DNA of 64,000 nucleotides from Hydrogenoanaerobacterium saccharovorans (GCF_003814745.1 NZ_RKRD01000001.1:620001-684000), one strand, 5' to 3'; counted from the stretch's first letter, positions 44,979-53,082 are shown. Notes: generated by a model not told the origin, from the sequence alone. Numbers and translations: made by a program.

Positions 44979-45080
44979 AAATAACTCCCCTTTTCCAATT
45001 CAAGATTGCTGCAAAAGCGAATTCTCTGTTTTCTCTGCAGAAAGTCCTTTGACCGCAGGGAACTTTATGCAAATAAACAA

Positions 45081-45100
45081 CGTTTAAAATATTCCATACC
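45081..45100 (-). promoter_or_regulatory. frl operator A (frlA)
   Basis: + strand CGTTTAAAATATTCCATACC, a near-palindrome; read with frlA it begins GGTATGGAATATT. It starts 11 bases downstream of the frlA -10 box. It matches operator B in 16 of 20 bases when both are read on the + strand. Confidence 0.7.
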
Positions 45101-45111
45101 ACTTAACGCGT

Positions 45112-45140
45112 ATAATAGCATAACAATTTATTAAAATCAA
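45112..45140 (-). promoter_or_regulatory. frlA promoter
   Basis: On the - strand TTGATT (45135-45140), a 17-bp spacer ending in TGC, and TATTAT (45112-45117), giving a leader of about 125 bases. Confidence 0.7.
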
Positions 45141-45288
45141 GCAATTTAATCATTATTGTTACAATTTCATAAATCAAAAGCGATATAATGTTCATATTGC
45201 ATTATGAATATTTGGTTTGGCATTCTTTAGATAGCAAATTTCATACCAATTTTTTAAAAATGAAACTATCTATTTCTGGTTTTGCTGC

Positions 45289-45336
45289 AAAAAACACAGC
45301 CACCGCTATTTTATCATAATAAATGCGATGGCTGTG
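45289..45336 (-). terminator. Terminator downstream of frlC
   Basis: CACAGCCA-CGC pairs with GCG-TGGCTGTG with one mismatch; on the - strand it is followed by TTTTTT. It lies about 200 bases past the frlC stop. The remaining parts of the 552-base gap 44979-45530 show only the frlA promoter and operator. Confidence 0.75.
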
Positions 45337-45530
45337 CTTATTTACATATAATTTTCTTCTATTTCAAAAAATTTCCGCTTGTTTGGAACAGCTTGGTTGA
45401 GGAGAATTTGCCTAATGGACGCATTGAACTTAACAAATTAAACATCACAAACTAAAAGATATACCAATATTTGCTTTTTTGCCTCAAAACCAAAAGGGTA
45501 CTTGCACCGTAGCAAAGAAATCTACAAGGT

Positions 45531-46361
45531 TTAATATCCGGCTTTTTGCATCATTTCACGTACATTGTTTACTGCGCGTCGGGCATACATACGGGGCTCG
45601 TTGATATAGGCGGTTACAAGTTCAATCGTTGCAGTTCCTCGGTAATCAATCTCCTTGAGCTCGCAAATAAGTTCCTGAAGCGGCAGAGCACCCTCACCGG
45701 GCATAATGTGGCTGTCCGTTCCTTGTTCACCGTCAATTATGTGCAGGTGGTACATTTTTTCTCCCAGTTTATCAAAATACGCCATAATGCTTTCATGTTG
45801 TACAAACGGGGGTACTAAATCGCACATGCCTACAATATAAGGGGAATTAATTCGCTTAAACAGCTCAACAAAATCGTTTGCACTCTTAAACGTATTAGAT
45901 TCGTACGGCGTAAGCGCTTCTACCACCAACTTAACGCCCACTTTTTCTGCATGGTCGGTCAGTTCGCGCAGTGTGCGTGTCATGCGGCTCCAAATTTCAT
46001 CGTAGGTAGCCAGATAGCCGGAATTGGCAGGCGAAACGAGCATGAAATCTGCACCCATTTTCTTTGCCATATCCAAGTTGAGTTTTAGGTAGTTTACCGC
46101 GTCCTCGCGTTGGCTCTCGCTGCCTATCATAAAGTTATAAGGATAAGCATTGTGTTCGGGTGTATATCCGCGGACGGGCATCTCATATTTTTCAATCAGC
46201 CGTTTTACCTCATTGATGTCACCGGATTTTAAATCAGGCGCAAAGGCATGCGGGCGTGCTCCCCAAAGTTCGATATAATCATACCCAAAGCGTTTTGCAT
46301 CAATAAAGCAATGTTCTAGGGGGTTGCGCTGGTAACCCGAGGTGAATAGTCCTAGTTTCAT
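45531..46361 (-). CDS. frlC: Fructoselysine 3-epimerase, xylose isomerase-like
   Basis: 276 residues, AP endonuclease-2/xylose isomerase TIM barrel. It follows E. coli FrlC in LGLFTSGYQRNPLEHCF, ELWGARPHAFAPDLKSG, GYTPEHNAYPYNFMIG, EALTPYESN, and ELVTAYINEPRMYARRAV. FrlC interconverts psicoselysine and fructoselysine, widening the substrate range. AGGAGG eight bases before the ATG at 46361 fixes the start. It has its own promoter, and is divergent from the amidohydrolase-frlB unit. Confidence 0.88.
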   Translation of the reverse strand: MKLGLFTSGYQRNPLEHCFIDAKRFGYDYIELWGARPHAFAPDLKSGDINEVKRLIEKYEMPVRGYTPEHNAYPYNFMIGSESQREDAVNYLKLNLDMAKKMGADFMLVSPANSGYLATYDEIWSRMTRTLRELTDHAEKVGVKLVVEALTPYESNTFKSANDFVELFKRINSPYIVGMCDLVPPFVQHESIMAYFDKLGEKMYHLHIIDGEQGTDSHIMPGEGALPLQELICELKEIDYRGTATIELVTAYINEPRMYARRAVNNVREMMQKAGY

Positions 46362-46387
46362 AAAAAAAGCCTCCTTCAATTCTGTGT

Positions 46388-46405
46388 GGTTTGAAACGTA
46401 TACAC
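46388..46405 (-). promoter_or_regulatory. Second candidate operator half-site at frlC
   Basis: + strand GGTTTGAAACGTATACAC shares GGTTTGAAA with operator B. It lies in the frlC leader on the side of operator C away from the promoter. Confidence 0.45.
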
Positions 46406-46406
46406 A

Positions 46407-46426
46407 TGTTATTTATAAAACATACC
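46407..46426 (-). promoter_or_regulatory. frl operator C (frlC)
   Basis: + strand TGTTATTTATAAAACATACC; read with frlC it begins GGTATG. It is partly palindromic and starts 12 bases downstream of the frlC -10 box, the same position as at frlA and the amidohydrolase gene. Confidence 0.6.
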
Positions 46427-46438
46427 AATTTGCCATAA

Positions 46439-46467
46439 AGAATAGCATTGATGACAATAAAAGTCAA
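46439..46467 (-). promoter_or_regulatory. frlC promoter
   Basis: On the - strand TTGACT (46462-46467), a 17-bp spacer ending in TGC, and TATTCT (46439-46444). Confidence 0.7.
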
Positions 46468-46670
46468 TTTATTACGAGAAATAGCAGAGCAAATTAGTAA
46501 ATTTGCAGTAACGGGTTCGACAAATATTAGTATATTTAACAAGTAAAAGGCCTTCAAAAGGCAGAATAGCATTGCTGCAACATCTAAAATGCTGTTATTG
46601 CAAAATCTGTACATTTTGTAAACAATAAATTGCCATATATAGGTAATTTGCTAAAAATAAATTGTTTTTG

Positions 46671-46699
46671 TTGCAATACGGTATGCCTTGTGATATAGT
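46671..46699 (+). promoter_or_regulatory. Promoter of the amidohydrolase-frlB unit
   Basis: TTGCAA at 46671-46676, a 17-bp spacer, and TATAGT at 46694-46699. Confidence 0.7.
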
Positions 46700-46712
46700 G
46701 AAAATGCAAATT

Positions 46713-46732
46713 GGTTTGAAATATTCTATACC
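46713..46732 (+). promoter_or_regulatory. frl operator B
   Basis: GGTTTGAAATATTCTATACC, with 14 of 20 bases symmetric. It starts 13 bases past the -10 box, so a bound protein would cover the first transcribed bases. Confidence 0.72.
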
Positions 46733-46810
46733 TTATTCAGTTTTTGCTGTTGAAAGACCGTATCGGCAGTAAAGATTTACTTTTCAAACCAGAGGAGCGT
46801 GCATACAACG

Positions 46811-48358
46811 ATGAGTGATTTTGCTGAGATTCTATTGCAGTCCAAAGCAGTGTTTACAGCGGCATCATCTCAACCGTTTGAAGGGTTTGTCGCCGTTTCA
46901 AACGGTAAAATTCTTGCTGTGGGTACCGGCCTGGGTGAAAAATACCTTGGTGCAAAAACAAAAGTTTATTCTTTAGGGGACCGTTTAATCTGCCCTGGTT
47001 TTTCAGACGTACACTGCTTTTTTACGGGCTATTTGCTTGGGCGCAGCGGGGCAGACCTCAGCGGTGCTAAAACACAGCAGCAGGTTTTGGAAATGGCAGC
47101 CGCTTATTCTAAGAGCCTTACGGGAGAACACACCGTTCTTTGCCGTGAGGTAAGCCCTGAAATCCCCGCGGCAGATACCGCAGCGATGGATGCTGCATTT
47201 GGCGATGTACCGGCAATTTTGTTTTTGCAGGGCGGCGAAAGCTGTTGGATGAACACAGCTGCTATAAAAACCTATGATTTTACCCCCGATACCTGCTGGC
47301 CCGAAAGCTGCTGGAAGCTTTTGCGCTATATCTTGCAGGACTATAAGCATTCTGTTCCGGAATTTAAGCGTTACCTTGCCATGCTGAATTCCCGCGGGAT
47401 TACCTCGATTAAAGAGATGGGCTTTGATGATTTTTACGGCTTTACAGATGCATTGGAGCAACTGGAGCAATCGGATGAACTGACCATGCGTGTTCACTTT
47501 ATGAGCCAACCTGTGAGTGCACCAATGAATTTGGAGTACGGAAAGGCGATGGCGAACCGCTTTAAAGGTGAGTTTGTACGTTTTTCGGGCTATAATCAAA
47601 TGACAGACGGCTCCATCAGCCAGTACGAGGGCGAGATGAAACAGCCTTACGAGGGCACCGATTTTTGCTGTAAAAAAGCAATCGACTGGAAGGGCTTGGA
47701 ACGTGATACCCTTGCTGCAGATGCTGCGGGCTTTCGTTTTTCTTTGCATGCGCAGGGAGACGGTGCAATTGCAAAGGTATTGGATATCTACGAAAAATGC
47801 GCCAGAGGTGCCGATGGAAAAGTATTGCTTCGCCATGCGATGACCGATTTGGAATGCAGCGACCCCACCGATTTGGAGCGTATGGGCAGACTGGGCATTG
47901 TTGCAGAAGTTTACCCCCAAATTATGTCGATTGCTCACAGAGCAAGTAAAATTGCTATGATAAATGAAAAGATAGGGGGAGAACGAGGCAAAAACTATTG
48001 GAACCGCAGAAAAATGCAGGATAACGATGTTGTTTTATGCTGCGGAACCGATTTGCCCTTGATGATTGATGATATTCCCGAATCGGTTTACCATGCGGTG
48101 GGTGGCTTGTTCCCCGAGGGCGGTGACCCTTTCAACAAAGAAAACACATTAACGGTTGCAGAGCTTTTAACAGCTTGGACGCGCGGCGGACAGTACGACC
48201 TAAGCCGTGAAACAGAGCTTGGCACGTTAGAAAGCGGAAAATCAGCGGATATTTCGGTGTTGGATAAAAATTTGTTTGTTGAGCCGATTGAAACTATTCG
48301 TGATGTAAAAGTTTGTTTGACACTTGTAAATGGAAAAATAGTTTACAGCACCTTGTAA
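46811..48358 (+). CDS. YtcJ-like amidohydrolase with altered metal motif
   Basis: 515 residues of the amidohydrolase-3 family. The usual DxHxH strand-1 metal motif is DVHCF here: His68 is kept, but Phe70 replaces the second histidine. Other family sites remain (FSLHAQGDGAIAKVL, LLRHAMTDLE, CGTDLPL). It shares the frl-type promoter and operator and lies 42 bases ahead of frlB, so a job in the same pathway is likely, perhaps freeing an Amadori compound from an N-acyl or peptide form; that is inference. GAGGAG at 46792-46797 suits neither start perfectly: ATG 46811 (13 bases) or GTG 46799 (1 base). Confidence 0.8.
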   Translation: MSDFAEILLQSKAVFTAASSQPFEGFVAVSNGKILAVGTGLGEKYLGAKTKVYSLGDRLICPGFSDVHCFFTGYLLGRSGADLSGAKTQQQVLEMAAAYSKSLTGEHTVLCREVSPEIPAADTAAMDAAFGDVPAILFLQGGESCWMNTAAIKTYDFTPDTCWPESCWKLLRYILQDYKHSVPEFKRYLAMLNSRGITSIKEMGFDDFYGFTDALEQLEQSDELTMRVHFMSQPVSAPMNLEYGKAMANRFKGEFVRFSGYNQMTDGSISQYEGEMKQPYEGTDFCCKKAIDWKGLERDTLAADAAGFRFSLHAQGDGAIAKVLDIYEKCARGADGKVLLRHAMTDLECSDPTDLERMGRLGIVAEVYPQIMSIAHRASKIAMINEKIGGERGKNYWNRRKMQDNDVVLCCGTDLPLMIDDIPESVYHAVGGLFPEGGDPFNKENTLTVAELLTAWTRGGQYDLSRETELGTLESGKSADISVLDKNLFVEPIETIRDVKVCLTLVNGKIVYSTL

Positions 48359-48400
48359 CAGAGGTTTGGTAAGATTCTAAAGAGAAAGGTTTATGGTTAT

Positions 48401-49414
48401 ATGTTAAAATTTGATAAACAAAAGCAAATAGAAAGCGTGCAAGGGGCATTGGCTCTGCGCACTCAAATTGAAAAAGTGGTAGATGGTTTGTGGGAAGACG
48501 GTTTTGATGGCATCTACTTTTTTGGCATTGGTGGCACATGGGCATCCGGTATGCAGGCAGAGGTTTATATGCGAGGTAAAAGCAGCTTGCCTGTATTTGT
48601 AGAAAATGCTGCCGAGTTTAATACCACCGGCAACCGTCGCTTTACTAGCCGCTCCATTGTTATTTGCTCATCTGTTACAGGTTCTACCCAAGAAATGATT
48701 GTAGCGGTTGAAAAAATTAAAAAAATAGGTGCCCGTGTTTTCGGATTTATCGACCGCGAGGATACTCCGCTGGCAAATATTTGCGATTACTGCATTTCAT
48801 ATCCGGGCAATGAGCAGCTCAAATTTTATATGACTGCAAACCGATTTATGTTTAAAAACGGCGAGTTCCCCGAATACGAGCGCTACAACTCCGAAATGGA
48901 AGAGAACTTAGCGCGTGTTTTGATTGAAGTGGAAGAACAGGCAGATGGATTTGCACAAGAATATGCTCACCGTAAACTTGCGTATGTAAAAGAACACCCC
49001 GAAATGCCGCACTACTTTGTTGGCGGGGGCAACCAGTGGGGCGCAACCTATTCTTACGCGATGTGCTACTGGGAGGAGCAGTTTTGGTTTCGCACAAAAT
49101 CGGTAACAACAGCAGAGTTTTTTCACGGTACGTTAGAGATTATTGACCGTGACACCCCCGTTACCCTATTTATGGGCGAAGATGAACAGCGCCCGCTGGC
49201 TGAACGTGTAGCTAAGTTTTTGCCCAAAGTATGCTCGAATTATACTGTAATTGATACGCGTGATTATGAGCTTCGCGGTATCAGCCCGGAGTTCCGCGGT
49301 TCTATTTCTCATCTGGTAATGCATGGTGTAAATAACCGTGTGGATGCACATCTTGAACAAGTTTTTTGTCATCCTATGCAAATTCGCCGTTATTACCGCC
49401 AGTTCGATTATTAA
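48401..49414 (+). CDS. frlB: SIS-domain Amadori-6-phosphate deglycase, FrlB-like
   Basis: 337 residues with two SIS (sugar isomerase) domains. FFGIGGTWASGMQAE and SSVTGSTQEMIVAVEKIKK are sugar-phosphate binding loops; AEFFHGTLEIID and the C-terminal RRYYRQFDY match the layout of FrlB, which cleaves fructoselysine 6-phosphate to lysine and glucose 6-phosphate. The kinase frlD, permease and epimerase genes nearby support this role. The primary sequence is more distant from E. coli FrlB than the other frl proteins, so the amino acid part of the substrate may differ. Confidence 0.8.
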   Translation: MLKFDKQKQIESVQGALALRTQIEKVVDGLWEDGFDGIYFFGIGGTWASGMQAEVYMRGKSSLPVFVENAAEFNTTGNRRFTSRSIVICSSVTGSTQEMIVAVEKIKKIGARVFGFIDREDTPLANICDYCISYPGNEQLKFYMTANRFMFKNGEFPEYERYNSEMEENLARVLIEVEEQADGFAQEYAHRKLAYVKEHPEMPHYFVGGGNQWGATYSYAMCYWEEQFWFRTKSVTTAEFFHGTLEIIDRDTPVTLFMGEDEQRPLAERVAKFLPKVCSNYTVIDTRDYELRGISPEFRGSISHLVMHGVNNRVDAHLEQVFCHPMQIRRYYRQFDY

Positions 49415-49470
49415 TATAAACCCGATAATACATAAGTTGATAAGTTTCATGCCCCCCTCTTGATTATCGC

Positions 49471-49516
49471 AAAAGTGAGCAGCCTTGCCGTTTATGGTTT
49501 GGCTGCTCACTTTTTG
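49471..49516 (+). terminator. Terminator after frlB
   Basis: AAAAGTGAGCAGCC pairs with GGCTGCTCACTTTTT around a 19-base loop, 56 bases past the frlB stop codon. Confidence 0.88.
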
Positions 49517-49613
49517 TTTTCTGTTATCACCCTAAAACCGTTCGGATAATTCTTATAAAAAGATGGTGAACCAATGCGGTTTATAGGCATTTTCTTTGAA
49601 TTTAATATAGTGC

Positions 49614-49642
49614 TTGACAATAAATTTTTATTCCATTACGCT
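49614..49642 (+). promoter_or_regulatory. Promoter of the Ntn hydrolase gene
   Basis: Perfect TTGACA at 49614-49619, a 17-bp spacer, and a weak -10 TACGCT at 49637-49642. Confidence 0.5.
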
Positions 49643-49650
49643 TATAACTA

Positions 49651-49666
49651 GAGATGACGTCAACTC
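49651..49666 (+). promoter_or_regulatory. Palindromic operator candidate
   Basis: GAGATGACGTCAACTC, with 14 of 16 bases symmetric, 8 bases past the candidate -10 box. It differs from the frl operators A-C but takes the same position. Confidence 0.5.
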
Positions 49667-49692
49667 TCAATTACACGAAGGGAGAGTTTAGT

Positions 49693-50688
49693 TTGTATCA
49701 TGTAAGATGGAACGGCGCACACTATGATGCCGGATTTAAGTGGGGGAATATTCTCCTTAAAAACGGCAAGAAACTTGATTATTGCCCCACCTTTAAGCTA
49801 ACGGCAGACAAATATGCTTTTGCCGCAGAATGCGTTGGGGAGTACCAAAAATATTTTCCTGAGGTTTTGGATGAAATACAGGGAATTGCCGATGGAAACG
49901 AGATACCGGTAGAAACACTTCATGCATTGCTCTTTTCTATGTACTGTTTTGAATTTGATAACAAATGTACCTGTTTTGCTTTCACCACCAAGGATGAAAT
50001 TGTATTTGCGCGGAACAGCGACTTTTTAGTGAGCCTTGAAAAGCTTTACATGAATTGCTTGTATAACCTGAAAGAAGGCTATTCATTTAATGGCAACACC
50101 ACAGCTTTTGTACAGATGGAGGACGGTGTGAATCAACATAGCTTAGCAGTTGGGCTTACTTTTGTGTATCCTAAACTGCGCAAGCCGGGCTTCAACGCTG
50201 GTATGCTAACGCGTTATCTTTTAGAAAAATGCAAAACAACCGCAGAAGCAGTATCCGCTCTGCAAAAGCTCCCGATTGCATCTGCACAAACCTTGACCAT
50301 TGCAGATAAAAACGGCGAAATCGTTGTTGTAGAATGCAACCCAAAAGCAGTTGTAGTAATAAAACCCCAAGATGGAGAGCAGTTTGTAGCTACCGCTAAC
50401 AACTTTAACTCCGAAATAATGCAGAATTTTCGAAACCCAAATATTGACGACTGGCGTTCGGATGACCGCTACCGAACCGTACGCACTACGCTAGAGCAAA
50501 ACAAGGGCAATTATAATGTCGCGTTTGCACAAGAACTTTTATCGGGTAAATACGGCTTTATATGCCAGTACGACCGAAAACAAGGTGCCGATACTGTTTG
50601 GTCGGTTGTCTACGACTTAAAACGAAAACAAATTTGGCGTGTTGAGGGCAATCCGTCCAGAAAAACATTCAAAGAGATTCGCGGCTAA
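49693..50688 (+). CDS. Ntn hydrolase of the C45/acyltransferase type
   Basis: 331 residues, resembling the acyl-CoA:6-APA acyltransferase/peptidase C45 family, whose members cleave amide bonds after self-processing at a cysteine. The candidate nucleophile lies in NKCTCFAFTTKDEIVFARNSDF, the usual C-x(n)-RNxDF context. An ATG at 49654 would add 13 residues but sits inside the palindrome next to the start of transcription; AAGGGAGAG at 49678-49686 fits the TTG at 49693, which is chosen. Next to the frl genes, it might free glycated amino acids from conjugates; this is only positional inference. Confidence 0.72.
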   Translation: MYHVRWNGAHYDAGFKWGNILLKNGKKLDYCPTFKLTADKYAFAAECVGEYQKYFPEVLDEIQGIADGNEIPVETLHALLFSMYCFEFDNKCTCFAFTTKDEIVFARNSDFLVSLEKLYMNCLYNLKEGYSFNGNTTAFVQMEDGVNQHSLAVGLTFVYPKLRKPGFNAGMLTRYLLEKCKTTAEAVSALQKLPIASAQTLTIADKNGEIVVVECNPKAVVVIKPQDGEQFVATANNFNSEIMQNFRNPNIDDWRSDDRYRTVRTTLEQNKGNYNVAFAQELLSGKYGFICQYDRKQGADTVWSVVYDLKRKQIWRVEGNPSRKTFKEIRG

Positions 50689-50714
50689 AAATCGATTAGT
50701 CCAAAACATTCTAA

Positions 50715-50750
50715 CAGCGCGGAGCAGATTTATGTATCTGTTCCGTGCTG
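50715..50750 (+). terminator. Hairpin after the Ntn hydrolase gene
   Basis: A 15-bp stem (CAGCGCGGAGCAGAT with its complement, using G-T pairs) around a 6-base loop. There is no T tract. Confidence 0.5.
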
Positions 50751-51060
50751 CCTGAACGCAGAAAAAAGATATTAGACCGCTTTCGGGGGATTGGGGCAAA
50801 TATTGTTGCCGCGTTGTTGGGAGCGGTAACACCGTTTGCTCTCTTCAATACCGCTGTTTATCTGCTTTACCAGTGCCGGGTTGCCGCTTGGCGTGACATT
50901 TTCTTTTTTGATTTCATCACCGATGGTAGACCTTAGCAACCTCATACTACTTATGAGCATCTTTGGGGCAAAAGTAGCCGTAATTTATGTGTTGGTTGGC
51001 GTTGGCATGGGTGCGGTTATCCACAATTGGATACCATTAGCATTATTTTGGTTGGGTATT
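50745..51060 (+). pseudogene. Remnant of an ArsP/DUF318-type permease
   Basis: Two frames carry parts of one membrane permease: GIGANIVAALLGAVTPF (to about 50829) and then, shifted by one, SSIPLFICFTSAGLPLGVTFSFLISSPMV (from about 50839). In intact relatives as I know them the join reads PF-CSC-SSIPLF; the bases for that cysteine loop are missing here, consistent with a 5-base deletion. The N-terminal half of the protein is absent and the C-terminal part runs into an inverted segment. It cannot make a working transporter. Confidence 0.75.
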
Positions 51061-51094
51061 TGTTCAACGCATTTCAGTTTTTATTTATTTAATT

Positions 51095-51250
51095 TTAGAC
51101 TTTTGCTGCAGATTCCAACTGGTTGCATTTAGCGCAGCCAGAACCAAGAATTTTGATGGACGCACCACCGTTTTTACCCGCTTTTACTTGTTGCATAGCT
51201 TGCGGGTTACAGTTGCCCCCGCAGCAACAGGTTTTCTTTTCTTCTTTCAT
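51095..51250 (-). pseudogene. N-terminal half of a thioredoxin-like protein, inverted
   Basis: On the - strand: MKEEKKTCCCGGNCNPQ... then KILGSGCAKCNQLESAAKV and a stop. This is the first 51 residues, with the CxxC redox site, of the small thioredoxin-fold protein usually encoded with such permeases. Its C-terminal half lies on the opposite strand at 51275-51373. Confidence 0.72.
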
Positions 51251-51274
51251 TTTCCAAACAAACCCATCATCATA

Positions 51275-51373
51275 CCTACACCTGCCCTTGTAGTGGATGG
51301 CAAAGTGGTTTCTTACGGTAAGGTGCTGAAAAAGGGTGAGGTCATAGCGCTCATCCAAAAAGCAAGGAGTTAA
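51275..51373 (+). pseudogene. C-terminal half of the same thioredoxin-like protein
   Basis: + strand PTPALVVDGKVVSYGKVLKKGEVIALIQKARS, including the cis-Pro motif TPALVV, which joins naturally to the inverted half. About 25-40 residues between the two halves are lost. Confidence 0.72.
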
Positions 51374-51375
51374 CA

Positions 51376-51519
51376 ATGAGCCGATTGCCTAAAGTAGCAT
51401 TTGTATGCGTTCATAACTCGTGCCGCAGCCAAATAGCCGAGGCGCTGGGGAAGCACCTTGCCGCAGATACCTTGGTAGATAATCTTTGCAATGCGGTAGC
51501 TGCAAACTTCTATTTTTGA
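51376..51519 (+). pseudogene. Truncated arsenate reductase (ArsC, LMW phosphatase type)
   Basis: 47 codons: SRLPKVAFVCVHNSCRSQIAEALGKHLA with the P-loop CVHNSCRS, then unrelated residues and a stop at 51517. An intact protein has about 130-140 residues. Its own AAGGAG site survives two bases inside the end of the previous fragment. Confidence 0.75.
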
Positions 51520-52292
51520 AAGTTGGTGATACTATAGAAACAACCTACACAACAAGCCAAGTTGCAAAAAAAGTTCGTGTTCACCCCAATACCGTTCGGA
51601 AGTACGAGGATTTAGGTTTTATTTCGAAGCCCATACGGAAAGAAAACGGATACCGTGTATTTACAGATTTACACCTTGAGCAGTTCAAGTTGGCTCGTAT
51701 AGCTTTTCAAATTGAGGTGCTTCAAAACGGGCTGCGCAAAAAAGCAGTTTCTATCGTCAAGCTGTCGGCGTTATGCGAATTTGATAAAGCAATTGGGCTG
51801 ACAGAAAACTACATTTTCTCAATCGAAACAGAAATTGAAAACGCCAACGAAGCAGTGAAAATGGTAAAAGAGCTGCTGCGAGGCGGTAACCGCAAAAATA
51901 GTAATACCTTAAAACGAAAAGAAGTTTCTGATATGCTTGGCATAACAATGGATACCCTGCGTAATTGGGAAATGAACGGGCTATTTAAGGTAAAGCGCAG
52001 GGAAAACGGCTACCGCATTTATACGGATGAGGACATCAGAAAGCTGAAAATTATCCGTTCGCTTAAATGTGCCAACTATTCGTTATCTGCAATCCTTCGT
52101 ATGATGAATGCACTTGATAAAAATGCAGGGGTGGATATTAATAATGTATTGAACAACCCCAACCCGAATGAAGACATTATATCCGTTTGTGATAGGCTGA
52201 TTCTATCACTGGGTGCTGCAAAACAAAATGCTGTTGCAATTAAATCAATGCTTTTTAAGATGAAAAGTAAATATTCAAACCCTCCACTTTAA
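51516..52292 (+). CDS. MerR-family regulator with two HTH domains
   Basis: 258 residues from the TTG at 51516. Two MerR-type winged helices: TTSQVAKKVRVHPNTVRKYEDLGFI near residue 12 and RKEVSDMLGITMDTLRNWEMNGLF near residue 145. Each continues into an ENGYRxxTD motif. The start is uncertain because no clear ribosome-binding site is present and the arsC remnant overlaps; an in-frame TTG at 51486 is possible. It is directly upstream of an ABC-2 exporter and probably controls it. Effector unknown. Confidence 0.8.
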   Translation: MKVGDTIETTYTTSQVAKKVRVHPNTVRKYEDLGFISKPIRKENGYRVFTDLHLEQFKLARIAFQIEVLQNGLRKKAVSIVKLSALCEFDKAIGLTENYIFSIETEIENANEAVKMVKELLRGGNRKNSNTLKRKEVSDMLGITMDTLRNWEMNGLFKVKRRENGYRIYTDEDIRKLKIIRSLKCANYSLSAILRMMNALDKNAGVDINNVLNNPNPNEDIISVCDRLILSLGAAKQNAVAIKSMLFKMKSKYSNPPL

Positions 52293-52324
52293 CACCAGAC
52301 TTTTGTTTGGTGTTATTCTTTTTC
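52291..52324 (+). terminator. Hairpin between merR and the ABC genes
   Basis: AACACCA/TGGTGTT with a 10-base loop and a following ATTCTTTTTCT. It may end merR transcription or act as an attenuator before the ABC genes. Confidence 0.6.
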
Positions 52325-52347
52325 TATCACAAAAGGAGGGTACAAAG

Positions 52348-53082
52348 ATGGATGATATTATCAAAGTAGAAAATCTATCAAAATCATACGGACAACTGGT
52401 TGCGGTAAACAACTTTAGTTTTTCGGTGAAAAAAGGCACCGTTTTTGGCTTGCTTGGGGCAAACGGAGCGGGTAAAAGCACTACAGTTGAATGCGTGCTT
52501 GGAACAAAACCGTTTGACAGCGGAACAGTTTCTATTTTAGGGCTAGACCCAAACGTAAACCGAAAAAAGCTGTTTGAAAAAGTTGGTGTTCAATTCCAAG
52601 AAGCCAACTACCAAGAAAATATTCGTGTTGAAGAGCTTTGCGAGATAACGGCGTCGCTTTACCAAAACCCCGCCGATTACAAAGCACTGCTCGCCCAATT
52701 TGGCATTGCGGAAAAATCAAAAACCTTGGTGAAAGAGCTTTCGGGCGGGCAAAAGCAAAGGTTGTTTATTATTCTTGCGCTTATTCCAAACCCTCAGGTT
52801 GTTTTTCTCGACGAGCTGACAACCGGACTTGATGCAAGGGCAAGACGAGATGTATGGCAGATTTTAAAAGAGTTAAAAGAGCAGGGGCTTACCATTCTTT
52901 TAACGTCGCATTTTATGGATGAAGTAGAGTGTTTATGCGATCATATCTGCATCCTGAAAAAAGGCAACATTGTGTTTGACGGAACGGTTAAAGAAGCGAT
53001 TGAAAAAAGCCCGCACAATAAATTAGAGGATGCTTATCTTTGGTATACAGATGAGGAGGTATTAAAACATGAAAACCTTTAA
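52348..53082 (+). CDS. ABC transporter ATP-binding protein
   Basis: 244 residues. Walker A GANGAGKSTT, signature LSGGQKQR, Walker B VVFLDELTTGLD, H-loop SHFMDE. It pairs with the ABC-2 permease whose start overlaps its end by 14 bases. AAAAGGAGGG 7 bases before the ATG fixes the start. Systems of this type export drugs, bacteriocins or lipids; the substrate here is unknown. Confidence 0.92.
   Translation: MDDIIKVENLSKSYGQLVAVNNFSFSVKKGTVFGLLGANGAGKSTTVECVLGTKPFDSGTVSILGLDPNVNRKKLFEKVGVQFQEANYQENIRVEELCEITASLYQNPADYKALLAQFGIAEKSKTLVKELSGGQKQRLFIILALIPNPQVVFLDELTTGLDARARRDVWQILKELKEQGLTILLTSHFMDEVECLCDHICILKKGNIVFDGTVKEAIEKSPHNKLEDAYLWYTDEEVLKHENL

Noticed and set aside
45184..45189. Rightward promoter at a TATAAT between frlA and frlC
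   Set aside because: There is no -35 partner and no rightward gene for it to drive.
49654..49692. ATG at 49654 as start of the Ntn hydrolase
   Set aside because: It lies within a palindrome next to the predicted start of transcription and has no ribosome-binding site; the TTG at 49693 does.
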